DNA of 64,000 nt from Effusibacillus consociatus. Its GTDB lineage: Bacteria > Bacillota > Bacilli > Tumebacillales > Effusibacillaceae. Where the stretch lies: contig NZ_JBHSHC010000052.1 of the NCBI RefSeq assembly GCF_042652925.1, positions 1 to 64,000 on the forward strand, written 5' to 3'. The stretch's first letter is position 1, and each line of letters begins with the position of its first letter. The position numbers were made by a program, and so were the translations under genes. Positions 34,069 to 42,110 of this stretch are shown piece by piece. Under the pieces are notes generated by a model. It worked only from the letters and a program-made list of their open reading frames with translations, did no database searches and was not told the DNA's origin.

Positions 34069-34732
34069 TGGCCGCACCGCTCTTGTAACAGGCGCTTCCC
34101 GGGGCATCGGCCAGGCCATTGTAAATCTCTTCAGGCAGAAGGGTATTAGGGTCTTAGCACCCTCTAGAAGTGAATTGAACTTATTGTCAAATGATTCTAT
34201 CGACCAATACCTTTCGTTGGTCAACGAACCGATCGATATTCTTGTCAATAATGCAGGCATTAACCCGCTTGCAAGTTGTCTGGATCTTCTTGATTCCGAT
34301 CTCCAGGATACTTTTCAAATCAATTTGATTGGACCCATGCGGTTAGTTCGCGGGATCGTCCCGTCCATGAGGCGTCGGAATTATGGACGTATTGTGAATA
34401 TCAGTTCCATTTGGAGTTCTGTATCGAAACCGGGGAGAGTGGTCTATTCAGCCAGTAAATCAGGATTAAACGGACTGACGCGAACCCTTGCGGTTGAATT
34501 GGCGAAATACAACATTTTGGTGAATGCGGTAGCTCCGGGGTTTGTCAATACAGAGCTGACGAGACAAAACAATTCGGATTCGGAAATACGATCCATTGCC
34601 GAAACCATTCCCGTCGGGCGATTGGCAGATCCTGCTGAAATAGCGGAAGTTGTGGGGTTTTTATGCTCTGACAAAAACAGCTATATTACAGGCCAAATCC
34701 TATTTGTGGATGGGGGATACACATGTCTTTAG
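34061..34732 (+). CDS. Short-chain dehydrogenase/reductase
   Basis: A 223-residue classical SDR: TGASRGIG (11-18), NNAG, Ser in NISSIWS, Tyr129 and Lys133 (YSASK), and a C-terminal QILFVDGGYTC. Starts and stops overlap both neighbours (33253 gene and 34723 gene), so the three are probably made in fixed ratio. It should oxidise or reduce a hydroxyl of the intermediate shared with them. Confidence 0.88.
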   Translation: MSNGRTALVTGASRGIGQAIVNLFRQKGIRVLAPSRSELNLLSNDSIDQYLSLVNEPIDILVNNAGINPLASCLDLLDSDLQDTFQINLIGPMRLVRGIVPSMRRRNYGRIVNISSIWSSVSKPGRVVYSASKSGLNGLTRTLAVELAKYNILVNAVAPGFVNTELTRQNNSDSEIRSIAETIPVGRLADPAEIAEVVGFLCSDKNSYITGQILFVDGGYTCL

Positions 34733-35799
34733 GCGAATTGTCTTTATCCTCCAAAATTCGAGATTACAAGGTGTATTTTACGGAAACCACCGATTTTCTT
34801 TTGAAGTTACAGGATCTTCCAAACTGTGTCTATGTTGCGGACAGCCGCGTATGGGATCATCATGCGGATGGATGTTTGAGCCAATTAAAGAGCAGGGATG
34901 TAATCGTGCTTTCGATTGATGAAGAACGAAAGAATCTGGAAACGGTACAAGATTTATATGAGCAAATCATCCAGCGGTCTCCGAGAAGAAGTACGACGAT
35001 TGTTTCCATTGGAGGCGGGATTACCCAGGATATTACAGGCTTTGCGGCATCTACCGTCTACCGCGGAGTCAATTGGGTGTTTGTTCCGACGACATTGCTG
35101 GCTCAGGCGGACAGCTGTATAGGCAGTAAAACATCCTTGAATTTTAAGCATTATAAAAATTGGATTGGAACCTTTTATCCACCTTCTGAGGTTTATATTT
35201 ATTCACCTTTTTTGAAGACGCTGGATCCGCTGGATTTCTTCAGCGGGCTCGGAGAAGTGGCCAAGCTTCATCTTATGGGGGGAGAACAACGTACGAAAGA
35301 ATTGATTGCCCAACTTCCCGCGATCCTGCAGCAAGATGATAAAGCACTGTTAGAAGCTGTTCATCAATCACTCCTGATTAAGCAAAGTTACGTTGAAGGG
35401 GACGAGTTTGATACCGGAAGGCGCAATTTGTTGAATTTTGGACATTGTTTCGGGCATGCAATCGAATCTGCAACCGATTTTGCCGTAAGCCATGGCCAAG
35501 CGGTTGTCCTTGGAATGCTGCTGGCCAATGTGGTTTCCAAAAAAAGGGGAATTCTTTCGTCGCGGCAGGAACGATTTTTGGCGGAAAATGCCCTTCTTCC
35601 GATTCTGAAGGTCAATGTGCAGGATCTCATGCTGGATCAAAACAAAATCATTGAAGCAATGAAACAGGATAAAAAGCGTAAGGGGGCCGAATTGGCTCTT
35701 GTCATGATTACAGACTCATATGAACTGCTGAAAGTCGATGATTTGATCGAGGCGGAAGTTTCCGAAGCCCTTTCCCAATTTTTTGAAACCGTTCGATAA
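34723..35799 (+). CDS. 3-Dehydroquinate synthase-like sugar phosphate cyclase
   Basis: A 358-residue protein of the AroB fold. NAD loop SIGGGITQDITGFAA, VPTTLLAQADSCIGSKT, KNWIGTFYPP, zinc site GEVAKLH and GHCFGHAIESA. AroB-type enzymes cyclise heptulosonate phosphate; family members also make cyclitols such as 2-deoxy-scyllo-inosose or valiolone. Here it is coupled to an aldolase and an SDR in a glycan island with no other shikimate gene, so a cyclitol or carbocyclic sugar is more likely than chorismate. Product unknown. Confidence 0.82.
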   Translation: MSLGELSLSSKIRDYKVYFTETTDFLLKLQDLPNCVYVADSRVWDHHADGCLSQLKSRDVIVLSIDEERKNLETVQDLYEQIIQRSPRRSTTIVSIGGGITQDITGFAASTVYRGVNWVFVPTTLLAQADSCIGSKTSLNFKHYKNWIGTFYPPSEVYIYSPFLKTLDPLDFFSGLGEVAKLHLMGGEQRTKELIAQLPAILQQDDKALLEAVHQSLLIKQSYVEGDEFDTGRRNLLNFGHCFGHAIESATDFAVSHGQAVVLGMLLANVVSKKRGILSSRQERFLAENALLPILKVNVQDLMLDQNKIIEAMKQDKKRKGAELALVMITDSYELLKVDDLIEAEVSEALSQFFETVR

Positions 35800-35824
35800 C
35801 CAGGGTCAAGGGGGGGTTCTTTAT

Positions 35825-36356
35825 TTGCGATACAACAAATCAATGGACTATGAGGATATGATAGAACTGCATTCCAATCCTGTCGTAAGGGAAATGAAGG
35901 CGATGGTCGATCAATTCCGGGAGCTCGATTTCAGTCATCGAGCATATGGATGATCGGAAAAAAGAAGAGGCAGTGCGGGAAATGGCCCGTGTACTGAAGC
36001 CGGGCGGAATTATGGGATTAACCTTCGATTATGGAGAGGGGATTGGGGTATCGGCCAGCTATAATCCGGAGAGTCCGGATGAGCTCCATAGTCCCATTGA
36101 CCGGCTCGAGCGCATTCAACGATTGCTCATTGAACCGTCAGGGTTGCGAGTATATGGCAACCAGGAACTTTATGAAAAAAGACCGTTTGAAGTGGATGAG
36201 GATGTAATTCGCGAGTATGAATTGTACAACATTCGGGCCGCCAAGGAGTTTGATATAAACCAATACTTTAAACTGCTGGATTACAAAACCTGTTTTGTGA
36301 CTCCTTATGCCAATTACACGGCATTTTCTCTGTTTTTAAAGAAACCGTATGGATGA
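35825..36356 (+). pseudogene. Class I SAM-dependent methyltransferase, internally deleted
   Basis: TTG 35825 behind AAGGGGGG begins a 41-residue frame that stops at the TGA near 35953. From about 35930 another frame reads SISVIEHMDDRKKEEAV, ARVLKPGG and on to 36356. The second part is the back half of a methyltransferase. The SAM-binding glycine motif between the two parts is missing, so both a deletion of about 60-80 codons and a frame change are implied. It was probably an O-methyltransferase of the sugar cluster. Confidence 0.72.
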
Positions 36357-36368
36357 TGGAGGATTCCC

Positions 36369-37310
36369 ATGAATGGTTTAAAAGAAAAAAAGATCATGGT
36401 TACCGGCGGAGCAGGTTTTTTGGGTTCGCATGTGGTGGAACGCCTGATGAAAAGCGACTGTGCCGATATTGTGGTTCCGAGAAGCACACAGCATGATTTA
36501 CGGAACCAGGCAGTTGCTTTCTCGCTCGTGCGAAACGTCAAACCGGATATCATTATTCATTTGGCCGCTTCGGTTGGAGGGATTGAAGCGAATCGCCGCA
36601 ATCCGGGAAAGTTCTTTTATGAAAATTTGTCCATGGGAATCCATTTGATGGAGGCGGCACGTCTCGCCAATGTCGAAAAATTCGTGGCATGCGGCACGAT
36701 TTGTTCCTATCCGAAATTTGCCCCCGTTCCGTTTAAGGAAGAAGATTTATGGCAGGGGTATCCGGAAGAAACCAACGCTCCATACGGATTGGCCAAGAAA
36801 ATGCTGCTGGTGCAGTCACAGGCGTATCGCCGGCAATATGGCTTCAATTCGATTTTTCTGCTGCCTGTCAATCTCTATGGACCAAGAGATAATTTCGATC
36901 CTGAAACCTCCCATGTCATCCCGGCACTGATTAGGAAATGTCTGGAAGCGAAAGAGCAGGGAAAGGACCATATCGTGGTGTGGGGAACCGGGAAAGCCAC
37001 CAGGGAATTTTTGTATGTGGAAGATGCGGCGGACGCCATTATTCTGGCAGCAGAACGATATAATGGTGAGGAGCCGGTGAATATCGGAACCGGACGAGAG
37101 ATTTCAATCAAATCGCTGACAGAACTTATTGTGGAGAAAATCGGTTTTCAAGGTGAAATCAGATGGGATCCCAGCAAGCCGGACGGTCAGCCCAGACGAT
37201 GTCTCAATGTTGAAAAGGCAAAACAATATTTTGGATTCAAAGCAAAAGTTGAACTGTCTGAAGGACTGCAACAAACCGTGGACTGGTATCGGGAAAACAG
37301 GAAGGGGTGA
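36369..37310 (+). CDS. GDP-L-fucose synthase-like epimerase/reductase
   Basis: A 313-residue extended SDR: TGGAGFLGSHV (12-22), GTICSYPKFAPVP, Tyr139 and Lys143 (YGLAKK), and FLYVEDAADAI. The layout and the HxxASVGGI segment (HLAASVGGIEANRRNP) are close to GDP-L-fucose synthase, which makes GDP-fucose from GDP-4-keto-6-deoxymannose. No gmd gene is in the window. A GT10 fucosyltransferase-like gene follows two genes downstream, which supports GDP-fucose or a related 6-deoxysugar. Confidence 0.82.
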   Translation: MNGLKEKKIMVTGGAGFLGSHVVERLMKSDCADIVVPRSTQHDLRNQAVAFSLVRNVKPDIIIHLAASVGGIEANRRNPGKFFYENLSMGIHLMEAARLANVEKFVACGTICSYPKFAPVPFKEEDLWQGYPEETNAPYGLAKKMLLVQSQAYRRQYGFNSIFLLPVNLYGPRDNFDPETSHVIPALIRKCLEAKEQGKDHIVVWGTGKATREFLYVEDAADAIILAAERYNGEEPVNIGTGREISIKSLTELIVEKIGFQGEIRWDPSKPDGQPRRCLNVEKAKQYFGFKAKVELSEGLQQTVDWYRENRKG

Positions 37311-37313
37311 AGA

Positions 37314-38417
37314 TTGTTGGATCTTAGTGTTGCTTATGACGAACAGCAGATTGTGACTCTGCGCAAAGTGCACGAAATCATCAAGGGGATTGATCTTACT
37401 CAATCTGTTGCGATATACGGGTCAGCCGAACATACGGACAAATTGATCCGATACACTCCTATTCTTCAAAAGAATCTCAAATATTTCATCATCAAAGATG
37501 AATGGACAGGCGACCATAACTCCAGGATCAACCTGCAGCCGGCCGTCAAAGTCCTTGAAGACCCACCCGACATGATCGTGGTTTCCGCTTTCGAAGAACA
37601 GGAACAGATCGCCCAATCCATACGAAAAGATTTGTCATATGCCGGACCTGTGATTTTCTTATATGACAAACAAACAGATTGCAAACCTTTTTATTCTGAC
37701 GTATTCAGAATTCTTACCCCTCCCCCCCTTGATGAGCGTTTGCTGAAATATGTTTCCGACTTGAACGAATATTTCAGACTGGCCGGTGACCCTGACATCC
37801 CCTTCGTCTTTACTCCGATCCTGGGGGAGGATGTTCCGGAAACCCCGATTCCGGACCACCATTATTTCTATCAAGATACATGGTGCGCCCGAAAAGTTTT
37901 CGAGAATCAACCTGAGTATCATGTGGATGTTGGATCTTCTGCCTTACTGGTGGGGATTTTATCTCAATTCACGAGAGTATGCAGCATTGATATCCGCCCC
38001 TTGCCAGTGGAATTGAAGGGACTGGAATGCCGGAAAGGATCCATTTTGGAACTTCCTTTTGGGGACCGGGAAATCAAGTCGATTTCCTCGCTGTGTGTGG
38101 TTGAGCACGTTGGATTGGGGAGATATGGAGATGAGATAGACCCTTTGGGAAGCGAAAAAGCCATTTATGAATTGAAAAGGGTTCTTGCTCCAGAGGGGAA
38201 TCTGTACCTGTCGGTGCCAATCGGAATTGAACGGATTGTTTTTAATGCGGAGCGGATTTTTGATTTGAAGAAATTTCTGGCCCTGTTTTCCGATTTTCGT
38301 CTGGTGGAAGCCGCATTTATTTACGGAAACAAATTGATTTCTCTGGAAGAGTGGGAACAGATGTCTTCGAAACAGGAGACTGTCGGTTTATTTCATTTTC
38401 GCAGGAATCGGCCATGA
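37314..38417 (+). CDS. DUF268 protein, methyltransferase-like
   Basis: A 367-residue protein. The C-terminal half (about 150-367) has the DUF268 features: FYQDTWCARKVF, HVDVGSSALLVGILS, CSIDIRPLP, SLCVVEHVGLGRYGD and LSVPIGIERIVFNA, a methyltransferase-type Rossmann fold. The N-terminal 140 residues form a second alpha/beta domain (YGSAEHTDKLIRY) like those that modulate sugar enzymes. TTG 37314 follows AGGAAGGGG, and TTG 37317 is an alternative. The stop overlaps the GT10 start. A glycan modification role is likely. Confidence 0.75.
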   Translation: MLDLSVAYDEQQIVTLRKVHEIIKGIDLTQSVAIYGSAEHTDKLIRYTPILQKNLKYFIIKDEWTGDHNSRINLQPAVKVLEDPPDMIVVSAFEEQEQIAQSIRKDLSYAGPVIFLYDKQTDCKPFYSDVFRILTPPPLDERLLKYVSDLNEYFRLAGDPDIPFVFTPILGEDVPETPIPDHHYFYQDTWCARKVFENQPEYHVDVGSSALLVGILSQFTRVCSIDIRPLPVELKGLECRKGSILELPFGDREIKSISSLCVVEHVGLGRYGDEIDPLGSEKAIYELKRVLAPEGNLYLSVPIGIERIVFNAERIFDLKKFLALFSDFRLVEAAFIYGNKLISLEEWEQMSSKQETVGLFHFRRNRP

Positions 38418-39409
38418 AGAAAATTCTCTTGCATAACATTTATGAACAGATGAACCGGAATAATGAGATCTTTCGGCTTGATTCTCCGAATAACAGAGAT
38501 GACTGTCTGTCCCCTCTTTATCATTTAAAATCCGAACTGGGCAATCACGGGTTCCAACTGGATACAATCGACCAGGGCGATGTCATGGAATGTGATTACC
38601 TGCTGTTTTTTGACATTCCTTCATTTTTTCTGGATCTTGAGTCCAACTATTTCTTGCGTTATTTGACGAAGGAAAACTTCAAGCGGAAAATGCTTTTGTT
38701 TCTATGGGAACCCCCCACTACGCATGCAAACAATTGGATTGCAGAAAATTACCGCCACTTTGGGACGATCTTCACCTGGTACGACGACATTGTTGACCAT
38801 CAGAAGTATGTAAAAATTCAACATCCGCAACCGGACCGGCGATATCTTGGAAAACCGTTTCAGGAGAAAAAATTGTGCACGATGATCTGCAGCCGCAAAT
38901 CTTCCGAGCATCCGCTTGAACTCTACTCGGAACGGGAGCGGGCGATTCGCTATTTTGAACAGTATCATCCGGAGGAGTTTGATCTGTACGGGTTTGGTTG
39001 GGATTCAGGGCAGTTCCCGTCTTACCGCGGAGTGGTTGAAGAAAAAGGCAAAGTCCTGTCTCAATACAAGTTTGCGATCTGCTATGAGAATATGGGCGGG
39101 GCCAACGGATATATAACCGAAAAAATATTTGATTGTTTTCGCAGCGGGTGCGTCCCGGTGTATCTGGGGGCTGTTAACATTGGCAAATACATTCCGCCGG
39201 ATACGTTTATTGATCTTCGGCAATTTCAATCTTATGAAGAGCTTTATCAGCGTCTCCAACAAGTATCGGACGAGCAGTATGCTGCTTATCTCAGAAATAT
39301 TGATAAATTTCTGAGCGGTGATATGTATGCGGAACATTTTTCGATCCAGGCATTTTGTCGAACGGTAATTAATAGAATTCTTGAATTGAATGCAAATTCT
39401 TGCACATAA
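38414..39409 (+). CDS. Family GT10 (fucosyltransferase-like) glycosyltransferase
   Basis: A 331-residue enzyme. The conserved GT10 donor-binding motif is clear at about 220-250: KFAICYENM, NGYITEKIFD and CFRSGCVPVYLGA, then YIPPDTFIDLRQF. GT10 enzymes transfer L-fucose from GDP-fucose with inversion. ATG 38414 overlaps the DUF268 stop (ATGA). It has no signal or membrane segment, so it acts in the cytoplasm. Acceptor unknown. Confidence 0.88.
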   Translation: MKKILLHNIYEQMNRNNEIFRLDSPNNRDDCLSPLYHLKSELGNHGFQLDTIDQGDVMECDYLLFFDIPSFFLDLESNYFLRYLTKENFKRKMLLFLWEPPTTHANNWIAENYRHFGTIFTWYDDIVDHQKYVKIQHPQPDRRYLGKPFQEKKLCTMICSRKSSEHPLELYSERERAIRYFEQYHPEEFDLYGFGWDSGQFPSYRGVVEEKGKVLSQYKFAICYENMGGANGYITEKIFDCFRSGCVPVYLGAVNIGKYIPPDTFIDLRQFQSYEELYQRLQQVSDEQYAAYLRNIDKFLSGDMYAEHFSIQAFCRTVINRILELNANSCT

Positions 39410-39441
39410 AAACATCCGGCCTGACGGGGCGGATGTTTTTT
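39408..39441. terminator. Bidirectional terminator between GT10 and the convergent repeat protein
   Basis: AAAAACATCCG (39408-39418) pairs with CGGATGTTTTT (39430-39440), T run after it and A run before it. Confidence 0.85.
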
Positions 39442-39445
39442 GCAG

Positions 39446-40045
39446 TTATACTTGTCCTTGGAAAAATTCGACGAAGGTAACGGTACAGCCGGCTGTTTGC
39501 GCTGCGTATTGAAGCCGCGCATATTTGGCAAAACGTGAAGGTGTGAAGCTTCTGGCATCGTTTTGCGGCACCAGGAAAGTGCCGGTGTCGTTGGTGAAGT
39601 TGACATTATCCGGGCTAATCTGCAGTTGGACAACGAGTCCGGTTGCGCAAGAGTTCGACACACCAAGTGAAAACTGGGACAATGTGAGCACGTTTCTTGT
39701 CGTGGACGGGGTCAAAGAGGTACTTGCGGTTGTAACTGCCGTGGTAGTTGCATCCTGCACAGCCCGGTCAACAAGAGTTTGGTTCGCCAGCAAGCAGGCG
39801 GCCGTAAGGTTCGTAACGGTTGAGATCATACAGGCGGCCGTAAGGTTCGTAACGGTTGAGATCAAACAGGCGGCTGTGAGGTTCGTAACAGTTGCGATCA
39901 AACAGGCGGCCGTAAGGTTCGACGTAACAGCATTCGTTACCAAACAGGCGGCTGTAAGATTCGTAACGGTTGAGATCATACAGGCGGCTGTCTGATTGGA
40001 AACTTGAGACAACAAATCTCCAGCACGTTCGGAAAACACTCTCAA
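39446..40045 (-). CDS. DUF6385-like surface protein with six cysteine-bearing 12-residue repeats
   Basis: A 199-residue reverse-strand protein from TTG 40045 behind GGGGGGATA. Residues about 17-90 are six repeats of the form NLTAACLISTVT, each with one Cys in the same place and several Thr; units 1-6 begin NQT, NLT, NLT, NLT, NLT and NLT. Next comes a Thr/Ser-rich linker (TTTAVTTASTSLTPSTT). The C-terminal 85 residues (VVQLQISPDNVNFTNDTG ... VEFFQGQV) resemble DUF6385. No signal peptide, as with spore coat or exosporium proteins. A likely target of the nearby glycosyltransferases. Confidence 0.75.
   Translation of the reverse strand: MRVFSERAGDLLSQVSNQTAACMISTVTNLTAACLVTNAVTSNLTAACLIATVTNLTAACLISTVTNLTAACMISTVTNLTAACLLANQTLVDRAVQDATTTAVTTASTSLTPSTTRNVLTLSQFSLGVSNSCATGLVVQLQISPDNVNFTNDTGTFLVPQNDARSFTPSRFAKYARLQYAAQTAGCTVTFVEFFQGQV
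39795..39992. repeat. Tandem 36-base coding repeats
   Basis: Units beginning CAGGCGG start at 39795, 39831, 39867, 39903, 39945 and 39981; spacings are 36, 36, 36, 42 and 36 bases. They encode the NLTAAC repeats on the reverse strand. One unit carries an in-frame six-base insertion. Confidence 0.92.
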
Positions 40046-40229
40046 TTCAATATCCCCCCTTTATTCTATCAGTACTATCTAATGTCAATAGTTCTACTTT
40101 TGCAAGGGCTTCAGCATAATCAATCAAGAATATGCGTACACCTAATTTTTCTTCCCTGTGACCATTTTTGTAACAAGCCGGTTAGAGCTTTACATATAAA
40201 TAAGGCAGACAAGAACGGAGGGATTCCGG

Positions 40230-42110
40230 GTGAACTGCCAATTATCCCTTGTGAGTCTGATCGAAAAACCGATCGATAACGACTCTCTCTCAATGTTTCT
40301 GGAACAATACCGACCTTTGGTTGATGAAGTCATCACAGTCTCTTTCACTTCCGAACTTTCGCTATCCGATGCACTGAACAGGGGATTGGAGCAAGCAAGC
40401 GGGATTTGGATTCTGCGGCTGGATCCGGATGAGGAGATTGCTGACGAAGAGAAATATAAGATTCAAATGTTGGTCAATCGAATGGATCAGGAATCATTTC
40501 ATGTCCCGTGCACGAGGCATCAGGCAGATCCATATGATGTGCCTTTTGAATTGCGGCTGTTCAGAAATCGTGATCACTATCGGTATCAAGGAAGCACCGT
40601 TGTCCGATTGCCGCTTGAATTGGAAAAAATGGCAACCTTGACGGATCTGAAGCTGATTCGAAAAGAAGAGCAGGAACCGAACACACCTCCCCTAATTTTG
40701 GAAGGTTTAAAAAGAGAATCCGACTCGATGTCAACAGACCCTTTCTATTCGTTTCACCTGTCTGCCTGGTTGGCGAAAAGCGGAGCGATGGAAGAAGCGG
40801 AGTCAATCTGGCGGCAGCTGATCCTGCGCAGCCAACTGCCGAAGCGATATGACGCGCTGGTTTATAAATGGAGATCGCGACATTTGCATGAAAAGGGACA
40901 ACAAGCAGAAGCCTTGGATTGTTTGGCCGAAGGACTAAAGAAACATTCCCGGTACATTGATTTACACTTTTTAAAAGCAAAGATCCTGTTTCGAAAGGCA
41001 GAATATGAAGCGGCAAGAGAAATCTTTGGGCATTGCATTCGAATGAACAGCCAGCCGGGAGAGTATGCGGAGGAACCCGGAATCGGAGATTATCAGGCTT
41101 GGTTTGCCCTGGCCAATGTCAGTGAGGAAACAGGAGACATTCAAGAGGCCATTCGCCATTATGAAAAAGCTTATGAAGCAAACAGACGGTTTACCAAACC
41201 TCTCTATCGGATCGCCCATCTGGTTCATCGTCATCGAGGGGGTCACGAAATACAAGATGTGCTGGAGAAATGGTTATCTCCAAATAACGGCGAGCATCTC
41301 CAACTGTTAGGGGACATTTTTTATGCGGAAGGATTATATCGGAAGGCGCAAGAGTATTCGGAAAAGGCTTGTCATCAATTTCCGCAAAGAGATGAAACTA
41401 TTTTTTTGTTGGCCAATTGCCACTTGATGAATGGGGACCCGGAAAACGCTGTTTTTTATTTGACGAAAATTCCGGAACAAAGCTCCCTGTACCTTTCCGC
41501 ACTGAGAAGGGCATGCCAGGCAAGTTGGACGCTTGAAGACTGGCTGCAGGCAGAAGAATATCTGGTTCGAATGGAAAAGCGTGACCCTTCCGAGTCGGCT
41601 GCCCTGTACCGGTCGATTCATCAAGTTTTGTCAGGCGGAAACGGAGAGTTACCCGCTTGGTCCCTGCCGAATTACCAACCGATGGAACATGCAAGCGAAA
41701 TCGTAACCTGTTTTCTCTTTTTAAAGAAAGATCAGTTGGTGGACCGGTTAGTTCCTTTGCTGGAACAACACAGCCGTTTTTATTCCTCCGTCGGAAAGCT
41801 GTTTTATTTGCATAAACGTTTTGGACTAGCGGATCATTTTTTGACTCTCGCTCTCAAACATCACGGTGCCAGTGAAGAGTTGGTTGCCTTATTGGCGGAA
41901 AGCAAACGGGAACAGAAGCGGGATCATGAAGCGGCCACGTTGCTGCAGAGCTGTCTGGGAAAAACAGTTTTTTCCGCTCCGAATTACCTTCACTATTCAG
42001 CAATTCTCATCGAGTGGGCTCGTGAAGCGGCTGCGCTTGGAAAACGGCGTTATCCGGCAGATGAGAAAATGAAAGACTTTTATAACCGGGTGAAGGAGTT
42101 ACCGCACTGA
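40230..42110 (+). CDS. TPR protein with a degenerate GT2 glycosyltransferase domain
   Basis: A 626-residue protein from GTG 40230 behind AACGGAGGG. Residues 1-130 resemble the GT-A fold of its neighbours but the VVDTGSTD nucleotide loop is replaced by TVSFTSELS. A DPD remains at 65-67 (ILRLDPDEEI). The rest is a long run of TPR-like helices (for example YRQAWFALANVSEETGDIQ-type hairpins, about 190-560). It may be an inactive scaffold or an enzyme with altered donor use. It overlaps the next gene by one base. Confidence 0.75.
   Translation: MNCQLSLVSLIEKPIDNDSLSMFLEQYRPLVDEVITVSFTSELSLSDALNRGLEQASGIWILRLDPDEEIADEEKYKIQMLVNRMDQESFHVPCTRHQADPYDVPFELRLFRNRDHYRYQGSTVVRLPLELEKMATLTDLKLIRKEEQEPNTPPLILEGLKRESDSMSTDPFYSFHLSAWLAKSGAMEEAESIWRQLILRSQLPKRYDALVYKWRSRHLHEKGQQAEALDCLAEGLKKHSRYIDLHFLKAKILFRKAEYEAAREIFGHCIRMNSQPGEYAEEPGIGDYQAWFALANVSEETGDIQEAIRHYEKAYEANRRFTKPLYRIAHLVHRHRGGHEIQDVLEKWLSPNNGEHLQLLGDIFYAEGLYRKAQEYSEKACHQFPQRDETIFLLANCHLMNGDPENAVFYLTKIPEQSSLYLSALRRACQASWTLEDWLQAEEYLVRMEKRDPSESAALYRSIHQVLSGGNGELPAWSLPNYQPMEHASEIVTCFLFLKKDQLVDRLVPLLEQHSRFYSSVGKLFYLHKRFGLADHFLTLALKHHGASEELVALLAESKREQKRDHEAATLLQSCLGKTVFSAPNYLHYSAILIEWAREAAALGKRRYPADEKMKDFYNRVKELPH

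Noticed and set aside
34723..35799. Annotation as aroB of the shikimate pathway
   Set aside because: It is coupled to an aldolase and an SDR within a glycan island, with no shikimate genes around.
39795..39992. Regular 36-base direct repeats that could look like a CRISPR array
   Set aside because: The units are directly adjacent without unique spacers and keep one reading frame on the reverse strand, so they are coding repeats.
40060..40088. Reverse-strand TTGACA with AATAAA 17 bases downstream, as a promoter of the repeat protein
   Set aside because: Transcription would begin inside the ribosome binding site, leaving almost no leader; the -10 is also poor.
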